Position numbers and translations under genes: made by a program. Below, one piece after another: positions 25,669 through 32,380 of a stretch of DNA of 39,363 nucleotides (its first letter is position 1; every line of letters begins with the position of its first letter). This DNA comes from Bacteroides sp. 43_108 (GTDB taxonomy: Bacteria; Bacteroidota; Bacteroidia; Bacteroidales; Bacteroidaceae), in contig MNQS01000124.1 of assembly GCA_001915545.1 (NCBI GenBank), positions 1 through 39,363 on the forward strand, in the 5' to 3' direction. The notes under the pieces were generated by a model. That model searched no databases and was not told the DNA's origin. It worked only from the letters and a program-made list of their open reading frames with translations.

Positions 25669-27359
25669 ATGAATATTATTTTTCAGTGGCAGATTTCAAC
25701 TTTAGGGTATCTGTTCCTGTCGGTATAGATATTGACAATTTTTTGCCGTCGTTTCAGCCTTTCCTACGTGGAGGTGTTGTATTATCTGATTGCCTTTTCG
25801 GTTTTACGGTAATGCCTGCATCAGACCGTAAAAATATTTCCGGTGAGTGCATTTTGGAGGAATCGATGAATGAGCTTGGATATGTGAAGCTTTATTCTGT
25901 AGATGACGGATACTATATAGAGATGAGCTATACCAGAGACGGGGCTGTCCATGGCATGTATGTCTGCTCGAACTTCAGCAATGCTGAGGCGTACGTGTGC
26001 TGGGACGACCCATACATATCGCATGTTTGCAGTTCGATGATTAGAATTGTGTATTCTCAGGCGATTTTGAATTTTGATGCTATATCTGTACATGCTTCTG
26101 TTGTTTCGTGCGATGATGATATGGCCTATCTTTTTATGGGAAAGAGCGGTACTGGAAAGAGTACCCACGCTGCACATTGGACACAGACATTTCCTAAGTG
26201 TGAATTGCTGAACGATGATAATCCTACGGTTAGAATAAAAGATGGCAAGGCAATTGTGTATGGAACACCGTGGAGCGGGAAAACGCCATGCTACAAAAAT
26301 CTGCATTTCCCTATTGGTGGGATTGTACGTCTTGCACAGGCAAGAGTGAACCGTTTTGTGTATTTGACGGATGTTGATGCCTTTGTTGCTCTGTTCCCCG
26401 GATGTTCTTTGATACGCCAGGACAAGCGTCTGCGAAATGCTCTGTATGATATACTTGTGAGACTTTCATCGATGGTTACAGTCGGGAAGCTGGAATGTCT
26501 GCCTGATAAGGAGGCGGTGATATTGTGTAAAAATAAATTGGTTATATATAACAAAAAAAGAAAGATGAATAAGAAATTGACTCTTTTGAGTTTATTGGTC
26601 GTGGCGGTAATGACGTCTTGCTCGTCACGGAAAAATTTTGTCTATCTCAACGATATGAACATCGCCGAGAAATATCCTATGGAGGATGTGCATGAGGCTG
26701 TTGTGCATCGCGACGATAGACTTAGCATTGTGGTCAGCTGCAAAAGTCCAGAATTGGCCCTTCCTTTCAATGTACAGGGTGGGGCATTTCAGGTTGAGGC
26801 TGATGGTGGTATAACTGTAGGCGGCAACGCCACTGCTGTAAAAGAAAAAGGATATAGAGTAGACAAGGAAGGAAATATTGATTTTCCGATTCTCGGTCAG
26901 CTTCATGTTGAAGGGCTTACTCTTAGTGGTGTAAAGGACCTGATAAGAAACAAGATTATTGAAGGCAACTACATAAAGGATCCGTTGGTATCCATCGAGA
27001 TTCTTAATTTCAGATATACAGTGCTTGGAGCTGTTGGAAGTAACGGTACATATTCTGTAGACGGCGATAGGGTGACTCTTCTTGAAGCTATTGCCAAGGC
27101 CGGCGATTTGACTTCGCGTGCACGTGTTGACCGTGTCGCAGTAATAAGAGAAAACAACGGAACAAGGGAAATGTATATGCATGATTTGAGAAGCAAAGAT
27201 ATTTTTGAATCTCCATGTTTCTATCTCCAGCAGAATGATATTGTTTACGTCGAGCCTAGGTATAAGAAGAAAGATACGGAAGACCGCACCATTCAGTATG
27301 GTACACTTATCTTGAGTCTGGTAACCGCCGCTTGTTCTGTCTTGTGGTATCTTAAGTAA
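25665..27359 (+). CDS. HprK-related kinase, open in frame into Wza-like lipoprotein
   Basis: From ATG 25665 (overlapping the previous stop as ATGA) the frame stays open for 564 codons. The first 300 residues form an HPr-kinase-related protein: the P-loop GKSGTGKST at about 159-167, the Walker-B-like LLNDDNPTV at about 184-192, and GTPWSGKTPCY, a stretch conserved in HprK-related kinases. Instead of a stop, the chain runs through a basic linker (YNKKRK) directly into the ATG and signal peptide of the Wza-like lipoprotein at 26565. I read the codons from 26460 to 26580 individually and found no stop. Two readings are possible: a real fusion, or independent initiation at 26565 with a readthrough form as well. 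It is likely partner of the PqqD-like and NTase genes, perhaps phosphorylating a peptide or sugar. Confidence 0.82.
   Translation: MNEYYFSVADFNFRVSVPVGIDIDNFLPSFQPFLRGGVVLSDCLFGFTVMPASDRKNISGECILEESMNELGYVKLYSVDDGYYIEMSYTRDGAVHGMYVCSNFSNAEAYVCWDDPYISHVCSSMIRIVYSQAILNFDAISVHASVVSCDDDMAYLFMGKSGTGKSTHAAHWTQTFPKCELLNDDNPTVRIKDGKAIVYGTPWSGKTPCYKNLHFPIGGIVRLAQARVNRFVYLTDVDAFVALFPGCSLIRQDKRLRNALYDILVRLSSMVTVGKLECLPDKEAVILCKNKLVIYNKKRKMNKKLTLLSLLVVAVMTSCSSRKNFVYLNDMNIAEKYPMEDVHEAVVHRDDRLSIVVSCKSPELALPFNVQGGAFQVEADGGITVGGNATAVKEKGYRVDKEGNIDFPILGQLHVEGLTLSGVKDLIRNKIIEGNYIKDPLVSIEILNFRYTVLGAVGSNGTYSVDGDRVTLLEAIAKAGDLTSRARVDRVAVIRENNGTREMYMHDLRSKDIFESPCFYLQQNDIVYVEPRYKKKDTEDRTIQYGTLILSLVTAACSVLWYLK
26565..27359 (+). 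CDS. wza: Polysaccharide export outer-membrane lipoprotein (Wza-like)
   Basis: A 264-residue lipoprotein if translation starts at ATG 26565: KKLTLLSLLVVAVMTSC is a signal peptide with lipobox ending at Cys20. The Poly_export domain follows (HRDDRLSIVVSCKSPELA), then GYRVDKEGNIDFPILGQ and VEGLTLSGVKDLIRNKI, the standard Wza/GumB motifs, and an SLBB-like domain (YTVLGAVGSNGTYSV). The last 20 residues are a hydrophobic helix (TLILSLVTAACSVLWYL), as in other Bacteroidetes members. It forms the outer-membrane or periplasmic export channel for the polysaccharide with the Wzc-like kinase 30 bases downstream. The A-rich run just before the ATG may act as the initiation region. There is no stop between it and the HprK-related frame upstream, the odd point of this gene. 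Confidence 0.9.
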   Translation: MNKKLTLLSLLVVAVMTSCSSRKNFVYLNDMNIAEKYPMEDVHEAVVHRDDRLSIVVSCKSPELALPFNVQGGAFQVEADGGITVGGNATAVKEKGYRVDKEGNIDFPILGQLHVEGLTLSGVKDLIRNKIIEGNYIKDPLVSIEILNFRYTVLGAVGSNGTYSVDGDRVTLLEAIAKAGDLTSRARVDRVAVIRENNGTREMYMHDLRSKDIFESPCFYLQQNDIVYVEPRYKKKDTEDRTIQYGTLILSLVTAACSVLWYLK

Positions 27360-27389
27360 TTATGTAAATGTGAAAAAACGAATATCAAG

Positions 27390-29729
27390 ATGCAGACTGA
27401 CACTAAATCTACAAAAAAGGAAACAGACTTGAACATCGTCGACCTTTTGCTTTACTTGGCATCCAAATGGCGCTGGTATCTTATTTCCATATTGCTGTTC
27501 GTTGGACTTGCATGGTATAAGTACGCCAAGTCGCCGTTTGTCTATTTCCGTTCTGCAACGGTGATTATCAAGGACCCGTCGAACAAGTTGTCGACAACGA
27601 GCATGGATCGTTACGACAATCTGATAAACAAGGTGAATGTGGCCAACGAAATTCTTCAATTCAAGTCGAAAAGGCTGATGACTGAGGTCGTGGGGCGGCT
27701 GAATGCTGATGTCAGCTATAAGATTCAGGATGGGTTGAGACAACTGGAACTTTATACGCAGGCTCCGTTCCGAGTAACATTCCCTGAGGCTACAACCGAG
27801 AGTTATTTCTCTTTTACTGCTTCGTTGAAGGATGACAAGACGGTCACCGTATCCTACAACGACGGTGAAGAAACGAAGACGAAAGACGTCAAATTCAATC
27901 AGAAGGTGAATGTTGCGGGAACCGAAATCACTGTGTCGCCGACTAACTATTGCAGTAAATCGTGGTATGGAGTAGAAATAAATGTTTCTAAACTTCCGCG
28001 TGAATCCGTTGTTGGATATTATATGGCTAATGTGGGAATAAAGCAGGAAAGCGAGGAATCGTCGATATTGACGTTGGCAATCAAGGACAACTCGGCTTCA
28101 AAGGCTGAAGATGTTCTTAACATGCTTATTACCGTCTACAACGAGGATGCCATTAAGGATAAGAACCAGGTGGCTGTGAATACTGCTGATTTCATCAACG
28201 AGCGACTTATAATAATTGAAAAGGAACTTGGACATGTGGAATCCAATCTCGAATCGTTCAAGTCGTCCAACCAGGTTGTAGACCTTGGTTCTGCGGCCGG
28301 AATGTATATGAGCGAATCGCAGAAGTATAATTCTGAAGCTCTTGAACTCGAAACGCAGCTCAGACTGGCAAAGTACATAAAGGAGTACCTCACGGATCCT
28401 TCGAAAGATACAGACCTGATACCTGCAAATACAGGTATCAAGGATATGAATATCGAGGGACAGATAAGCCAGTACAACACAATGAAGCTCAGGCGCGACA
28501 AGCTGATTGTGGACAGCAGTGAGAACAATCCTATTGTTGAGGAACTCAATAATTCGCTCAGAGCTTTGAAACAGAGCATAATCCGGGCTGTTGACAATAT
28601 GATTGTAAGTATAGACGTAAGACGTAACGATGCCCAGAGCCGTGAGAACAGAGCTCAGGCAAGAGTGGCTTCCGTACCTGCTAAGGAGCGCCAGATGTTG
28701 TCGATAGAACGTCAGCAGAAGATTAAGGAGGCTTTGTATCTTTACCTGTTGAACAAACGTGAGGAAAATGCTCTTTCTCAGGCTATGGCCGACAACAATG
28801 CTAGAGTGATTGACAGTGCTGATGGAAGTGATGCTCCGATAAGTCCGAACAGAAACAAGATTCTGCTTCTTGGCGGATGTGTAGGATTGGCATTGCCTAC
28901 GGTCGCATTTCTCTTGATTATGTTCCTCGATACAAGAGTTCATACGCGCAAGGATGTGGAAGGGGCTGTTAATGTGCCTTTGCTCGGTGTTATTCCTCTT
29001 AAGAAGAAACGTAAGGGAAAGAAAGGAACTGTTGAAAAAGAAGAAAGCAGTGTTGTTTCAGAGGCATTCAGAATACTCAGAACGAATATGGCCTTCCTTG
29101 CTCATAAGAACAAGAACATGCAGGTGATAACGTTCACTTCTTTCAATGAAGGGGCTGGCAAGACGTTCATTTCTTTGAATCTGGCAAAGAGTTTTGCTTA
29201 TGCAAACAAGAAAGTTGTGCTTCTCGACCTTGATATACGAAAAGGTACACTTTCAGGCGGTCATCAGCACAGGCATCAGACCGGTGTGACAAATTATCTG
29301 GCTGATACAAGCATAACTGTTGATGATATTATACAGAAGAGTTCTGAATCTGACAACATTGATATAATACCTTCCGGAAGCGTAGCACCAAATCCTGCGG
29401 AGCTTCTTATGGATGAAAGATTGGATGCTCTGGTAGAGGAATTACGTGGAAGATACGATTATATCATTGCCGACAACGTGCCTATCGGTATCATTGCAGA
29501 TGCCGCTATTGCCAACCGTATTGCAGATTTGACACTGTTTGTAATCAGGGCCGGAAAAATTGACAAACGTCAGCTGCCTGACATTGATAAACTGTATGAG
29601 GACAAGAAACTCAAGAATATGGCTCTTGTTCTCAACGGCTGCGACCTTGAAAAGCGTGGTTACGGCTACGGTTATGGTTATGGCTACGGTTATGGATATG
29701 GTTACGGCTATGGCAAAAAATATGAATAA
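27390..29729 (+). CDS. wzc: Wzc-type chain-length determinant / BY-family tyrosine kinase
   Basis: A 779-residue inner-membrane protein. A first membrane helix (about 27-45, WRWYLISILLFVGLAWYKY) and a Wzz domain open it, a long coiled periplasmic part runs to about 480 with GNVR-like features, and a second helix (ILLLGGCVGLALPTVAFLLI) follows. The cytoplasmic kinase has a Walker A (EGAGKT, about 587-592), Walker A' (LLDLDIRKG, about 611) and a Walker B (YIIADNVPIG, about 690). The Walker A lacks the usual proline of BY-kinases. The tail is a run of nine Gly-Tyr pairs then KKYE, the autophosphorylated tyrosine cluster. It controls chain length with Wza. The gene begins 30 bases after the wza-like gene. 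Confidence 0.95.
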   Translation: MQTDTKSTKKETDLNIVDLLLYLASKWRWYLISILLFVGLAWYKYAKSPFVYFRSATVIIKDPSNKLSTTSMDRYDNLINKVNVANEILQFKSKRLMTEVVGRLNADVSYKIQDGLRQLELYTQAPFRVTFPEATTESYFSFTASLKDDKTVTVSYNDGEETKTKDVKFNQKVNVAGTEITVSPTNYCSKSWYGVEINVSKLPRESVVGYYMANVGIKQESEESSILTLAIKDNSASKAEDVLNMLITVYNEDAIKDKNQVAVNTADFINERLIIIEKELGHVESNLESFKSSNQVVDLGSAAGMYMSESQKYNSEALELETQLRLAKYIKEYLTDPSKDTDLIPANTGIKDMNIEGQISQYNTMKLRRDKLIVDSSENNPIVEELNNSLRALKQSIIRAVDNMIVSIDVRRNDAQSRENRAQARVASVPAKERQMLSIERQQKIKEALYLYLLNKREENALSQAMADNNARVIDSADGSDAPISPNRNKILLLGGCVGLALPTVAFLLIMFLDTRVHTRKDVEGAVNVPLLGVIPLKKKRKGKKGTVEKEESSVVSEAFRILRTNMAFLAHKNKNMQVITFTSFNEGAGKTFISLNLAKSFAYANKKVVLLDLDIRKGTLSGGHQHRHQTGVTNYLADTSITVDDIIQKSSESDNIDIIPSGSVAPNPAELLMDERLDALVEELRGRYDYIIADNVPIGIIADAAIANRIADLTLFVIRAGKIDKRQLPDIDKLYEDKKLKNMALVLNGCDLEKRGYGYGYGYGYGYGYGYGYGKKYE
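29658..29714 (+). repeat. GGYTAY hexanucleotide repeat coding the Gly-Tyr tail of Wzc
   Basis: Nine consecutive GGN-TAY codon pairs encode the tyrosine tail. Synonymous third bases vary between units, so the DNA repeat is imperfect, which lowers but does not remove slippage. Loss or gain of units would stay in frame and change the number of tyrosines, that is, the number of autophosphorylation sites. Confidence 0.85.
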
Positions 29730-29758
29730 GATTATTAACCTTTTAATTTATAAATTTA

Positions 29759-29863
29759 ATGGCCAAAGCAAAATGTAAAAAGAAATTTGTCGTCTACGGA
29801 CGACCGCAAGAGAGATTCAATTTTTTAATAACTAAAAAAGAAAGTGAGGGTTTATATGACTAA
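29759..29863 (+). other. Possible 34-codon leader reading frame
   Basis: ATG 29759 opens a small basic frame of 34 codons ending at TAA 29861-29863, which overlaps the start of the short peptide gene at 29856 by a few bases in a different frame. Its coding value is uncertain: composition is Lys-rich at the start, and I recognise no family. The overlap would allow translational coupling to the peptide gene. Confidence 0.2.
29789..29804 (+). promoter_or_regulatory. UNCG-type hairpin in the leader of the short peptide gene
   Basis: GTCGTC-TACG-GACGAC forms a perfect six-base-pair stem closed by C-G over a UACG tetraloop, among the most stable RNA hairpins. It lies 52 bases upstream of the peptide ATG at 29856, between wzc and that gene. 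A T-run occurs only about 20 bases later (29821-29826), so it is not a textbook terminator. It may block degradation or mark an RNA processing site. Confidence 0.55.
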
Positions 29864-30038
29864 AACTAAGTATGTGGCTCCACAGACAAAATGTTCTGAG
29901 GTGGAGCTGGAAGAAGGCTTCATGAAGGCTTCGGTGTTCGAAGGCGGAACGGAGAATGCTGATGGCGTGACTATAGAGAAACATGGATTTGCTAATCCAG
30001 AACAATCTTGGGAAGGCAATTATACAACATGGGATTAA
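29856..30038 (+). CDS. Short Bacteroidales-type peptide of unknown function
   Basis: A 60-residue acidic protein, start chosen at ATG 29856 (a GTG four codons earlier is in frame). The N-terminal half has the pattern K-Y-x-x-P-x-x-x-x-x-E-x-E-x-E-x-x-F-M-x-A-S-V, which resembles small uncharacterised peptides that are common in Bacteroidales next to surface-lipoprotein genes. The C-terminal half is rich in Gly, Asn, Trp and Thr and has no signal peptide or membrane segment. A conserved front and variable back, together with the PqqD/HprK genes 4-5 kb upstream, make it a candidate leader-core peptide, but nothing in the sequence proves processing. It ends 17 bases before the next lipoprotein ATG, so both are probably co-transcribed. 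Confidence 0.7.
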   Translation: MTKTKYVAPQTKCSEVELEEGFMKASVFEGGTENADGVTIEKHGFANPEQSWEGNYTTWD

Positions 30039-30055
30039 TTTTAAATAGAATTTTT

Positions 30056-32284
30056 ATGAAAAGTAGATATATGTTATTGGCCGGCATAGCTGTTATGGCA
30101 TGTTTGGCAGGTTGCTCTGACGAAAGCCAGGACAACGGGCTTGCAAAGAATCCTGTGCAGACTGGTGATGAAGTGTTGTTTGGTACGTCTGTAACTGGTG
30201 ATGCCAGTACAAGAACAGTTTATGGTAACCATGATACAGAAGGAGTAGCTGTGCATTGGGTTGAAGGTGATGAGATTGCGATATTCTGTAAGGAAACATC
30301 ACAGCCTGCCAATCACTTGGTAAATTATAAAATAACACCTAATCCAGAAACGCCTAATGTGGCCAATGAAGTAATGAAGGGGGATCCGAATGCTGCAGGT
30401 CTGCAATGGGGAAGTGAGGATGTGCATCATTTCTATGCATTCTATCCTGCAGACAGAGTGAATGGGGTTGATGCTGATGACCAGCAGGGAACTATTACTG
30501 CCACTATTCCAGTGAACCAACAGCCTGCCGGATGGCGTACAGGACCTATTGTTTCTTTGGACCCAGAAGTGGATGGTAAAGAAACAACTTTTGCCCTGCC
30601 TAATATGGACTATGCTTACATGTATGCATACAACCCTGTAAGTAAGAGTGCTGTGGAACAAGGTTCAGGCAAGGTGAACTTGCAGTTCCATAATTTGGTT
30701 ACTGTACTTGATATTACCATTCCAGGTCCAGCGAGTGGTTCTGTTGTTGTGACAGACGTTACTGTCAGAGCAGTAGATGGTAAGAATCCTATCCTGACCG
30801 GTGATTTCAACTGCTATATCCGTGGTGCAGGTGGTGCAGATGCACAGGCTACATGTACTGCTACGGGCGATATGTCACAGGTACGAAATGTAGTCAACAT
30901 TCCTTGTTATAATCAGGATACAGATGAATATATAACACTGGAATCTGGCAAATTCCTGAATGTTAAGGCATATATAATTCCTGATGATGATGAAGACAAT
31001 ATTATGCAGCCTCGTACACTTCAGATTGCGGTCAATACTTTGAATGGTGGAGAAAGAGCACGTACACTTCAAACAGCAAGTATTGTGCCTCACAAGGTAA
31101 ACCGAGTACTTCTGCCTAAAATAGATACTGACGGTGATAAATATTGGATGAGTGCTCTTGACCCGAATATTTATGTGTCAGAGCTCTCGATTCCTGGTAG
31201 TAAGTTTTCTGTATTGACAAGCGAAAATGGTTCAAGCAGAGTTTATCAGACTGCTACAATTGACCAGCAGTTTGAGGATGGTGTTCGTGCATTTATCTTC
31301 CAAACTTCAACGATTCGTAGTTGGGGAAGTTATGATGGTTTCTATGTGGTTTGTGAAAGTAAAAACAGAACTGTCATGAAGTTAAGTGAAGCCATTGCTA
31401 AAATTGCTTCTCATCTTGATGCTTGTGAAAAGGCTGGTAAAAAGAATGAGTTTGCCTTTGTTATGTTGACTTATTCATCTGGAGATACACCTATTTTAAC
31501 TGATAATGAGCAGTATTGGATTGAAAAACTCCGTAATGAAGTTAATAGCATTGCAGGAGTTGTTGCTAACCGTATTTATACCAACGAGATAACTCCTAAT
31601 ACAACCATTGACGATGTGAAGGGTAAGATTATATTGAAGGCTAACTATAATTCGCAGGATATGATTAGCGATTATGGTACAACTACAGCTCCTATCATGT
31701 TTACTTACTGGGGATTTGCAACCGGACCGGAGGAAAAGAGTTGGACTTATCAGGATAACAATGGCGGTATGCCTATGGACTGGGGAAAACCTGTGTGGTA
31801 TCTAAATTCAACAGCACCGTTGAGATGGTATTATCAGGAGGTTACCAGTGTTGGATCTGGTCAGGAAGCCACTACCAGGGAGAAGAAGGAGGGTATTACG
31901 CACTTGTTCCAGGAAAGTGTTGATTTGTATAAGAATGATAATTCTCACAAAACATGGTTTATGAACGACCTTGGAGGATACTATTCTGACAATGATGATA
32001 TCGGTACCCGTGAGAACGGAATTGTAGCTTTGGCTGAGGATATGAATAATCTGGCTGTCGAACAACTTCAACAGAGAACGGAGAATGCCGGACTGGGATT
32101 GATTTTCATGAACTTTGCTGACAAACAGACTACTTCTGGTGCCAAGTATAAGAGCGATTATTTGATTCAGACAATTATTATGAACAACAGAAAGTTCCAG
32201 TTGCGTAAGAAACCTTCGGCTACAACTCAGACATACAATGCCAGCTACAGTAACGGTGGTAATGCTATTGGTTGGGATAATTGA
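30056..32284 (+). CDS. Surface lipoprotein: fimbrillin-like plus degenerate PI-PLC-like domain
   Basis: A 742-residue lipoprotein. Signal peptide and lipobox (LAGC, Cys21) are followed by SDES, an acidic tail like the lipoprotein export signal that sends Bacteroidetes lipoproteins to the cell surface. Residues about 30-360 resemble Mfa-like/fimbrillin domains (STRTVYG..., WVEGDEIAIF, HHFYAFYPAD). From about 370 a PI-PLC X-like domain begins: ELSIPGSKFSVL corresponds to the usual S-I-P-G-T-H-D-S block, and IDQQFEDGVRAFIF to the Q-L-x-x-G-I-R-x-F-D strand. The first catalytic His (in THDS) is absent, and so is the second one (VVHGP-like site reads VVCES). The domain is therefore probably a binding module, not a lipase. 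The ATG at 30056 is preferred because it begins the signal peptide. Confidence 0.75.
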   Translation: MKSRYMLLAGIAVMACLAGCSDESQDNGLAKNPVQTGDEVLFGTSVTGDASTRTVYGNHDTEGVAVHWVEGDEIAIFCKETSQPANHLVNYKITPNPETPNVANEVMKGDPNAAGLQWGSEDVHHFYAFYPADRVNGVDADDQQGTITATIPVNQQPAGWRTGPIVSLDPEVDGKETTFALPNMDYAYMYAYNPVSKSAVEQGSGKVNLQFHNLVTVLDITIPGPASGSVVVTDVTVRAVDGKNPILTGDFNCYIRGAGGADAQATCTATGDMSQVRNVVNIPCYNQDTDEYITLESGKFLNVKAYIIPDDDEDNIMQPRTLQIAVNTLNGGERARTLQTASIVPHKVNRVLLPKIDTDGDKYWMSALDPNIYVSELSIPGSKFSVLTSENGSSRVYQTATIDQQFEDGVRAFIFQTSTIRSWGSYDGFYVVCESKNRTVMKLSEAIAKIASHLDACEKAGKKNEFAFVMLTYSSGDTPILTDNEQYWIEKLRNEVNSIAGVVANRIYTNEITPNTTIDDVKGKIILKANYNSQDMISDYGTTTAPIMFTYWGFATGPEEKSWTYQDNNGGMPMDWGKPVWYLNSTAPLRWYYQEVTSVGSGQEATTREKKEGITHLFQESVDLYKNDNSHKTWFMNDLGGYYSDNDDIGTRENGIVALAEDMNNLAVEQLQQRTENAGLGLIFMNFADKQTTSGAKYKSDYLIQTIIMNNRKFQLRKKPSATTQTYNASYSNGGNAIGWDN

Positions 32285-32287
32285 TAG

Positions 32288-32342
32288 ATAGAAATGAAAT
32301 GGATGTTTCGCTGACTTTGGTCGGCGAGGCATTCATTTCTAT
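32288..32342 (+). promoter_or_regulatory. Two-part intercistronic hairpin between lipoprotein genes
   Basis: ATAGAAATGA...ATG pairs with CAT...TCATTTCTAT (one bulge), and inside it TCGCTGAC pairs with GTCGGCGA around a TTTG loop. No T-run follows on the plus strand, so it does not look like a plain terminator for this direction. It may be an RNA-processing or decay barrier that sets different levels of the two lipoproteins. Confidence 0.5.
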
Positions 32343-32380
32343 ATAGATATTATAACTTTAAAATAAAAAAACTTAAACCA

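Noticed and set aside
28098..28943. Long minus-strand frame (about 281 codons) opposite wzc
   Set aside because: It lies entirely opposite a well-supported kinase gene, has a cysteine- and serine-rich translation of low quality and no family resemblance; it is a shadow of the wzc codons.
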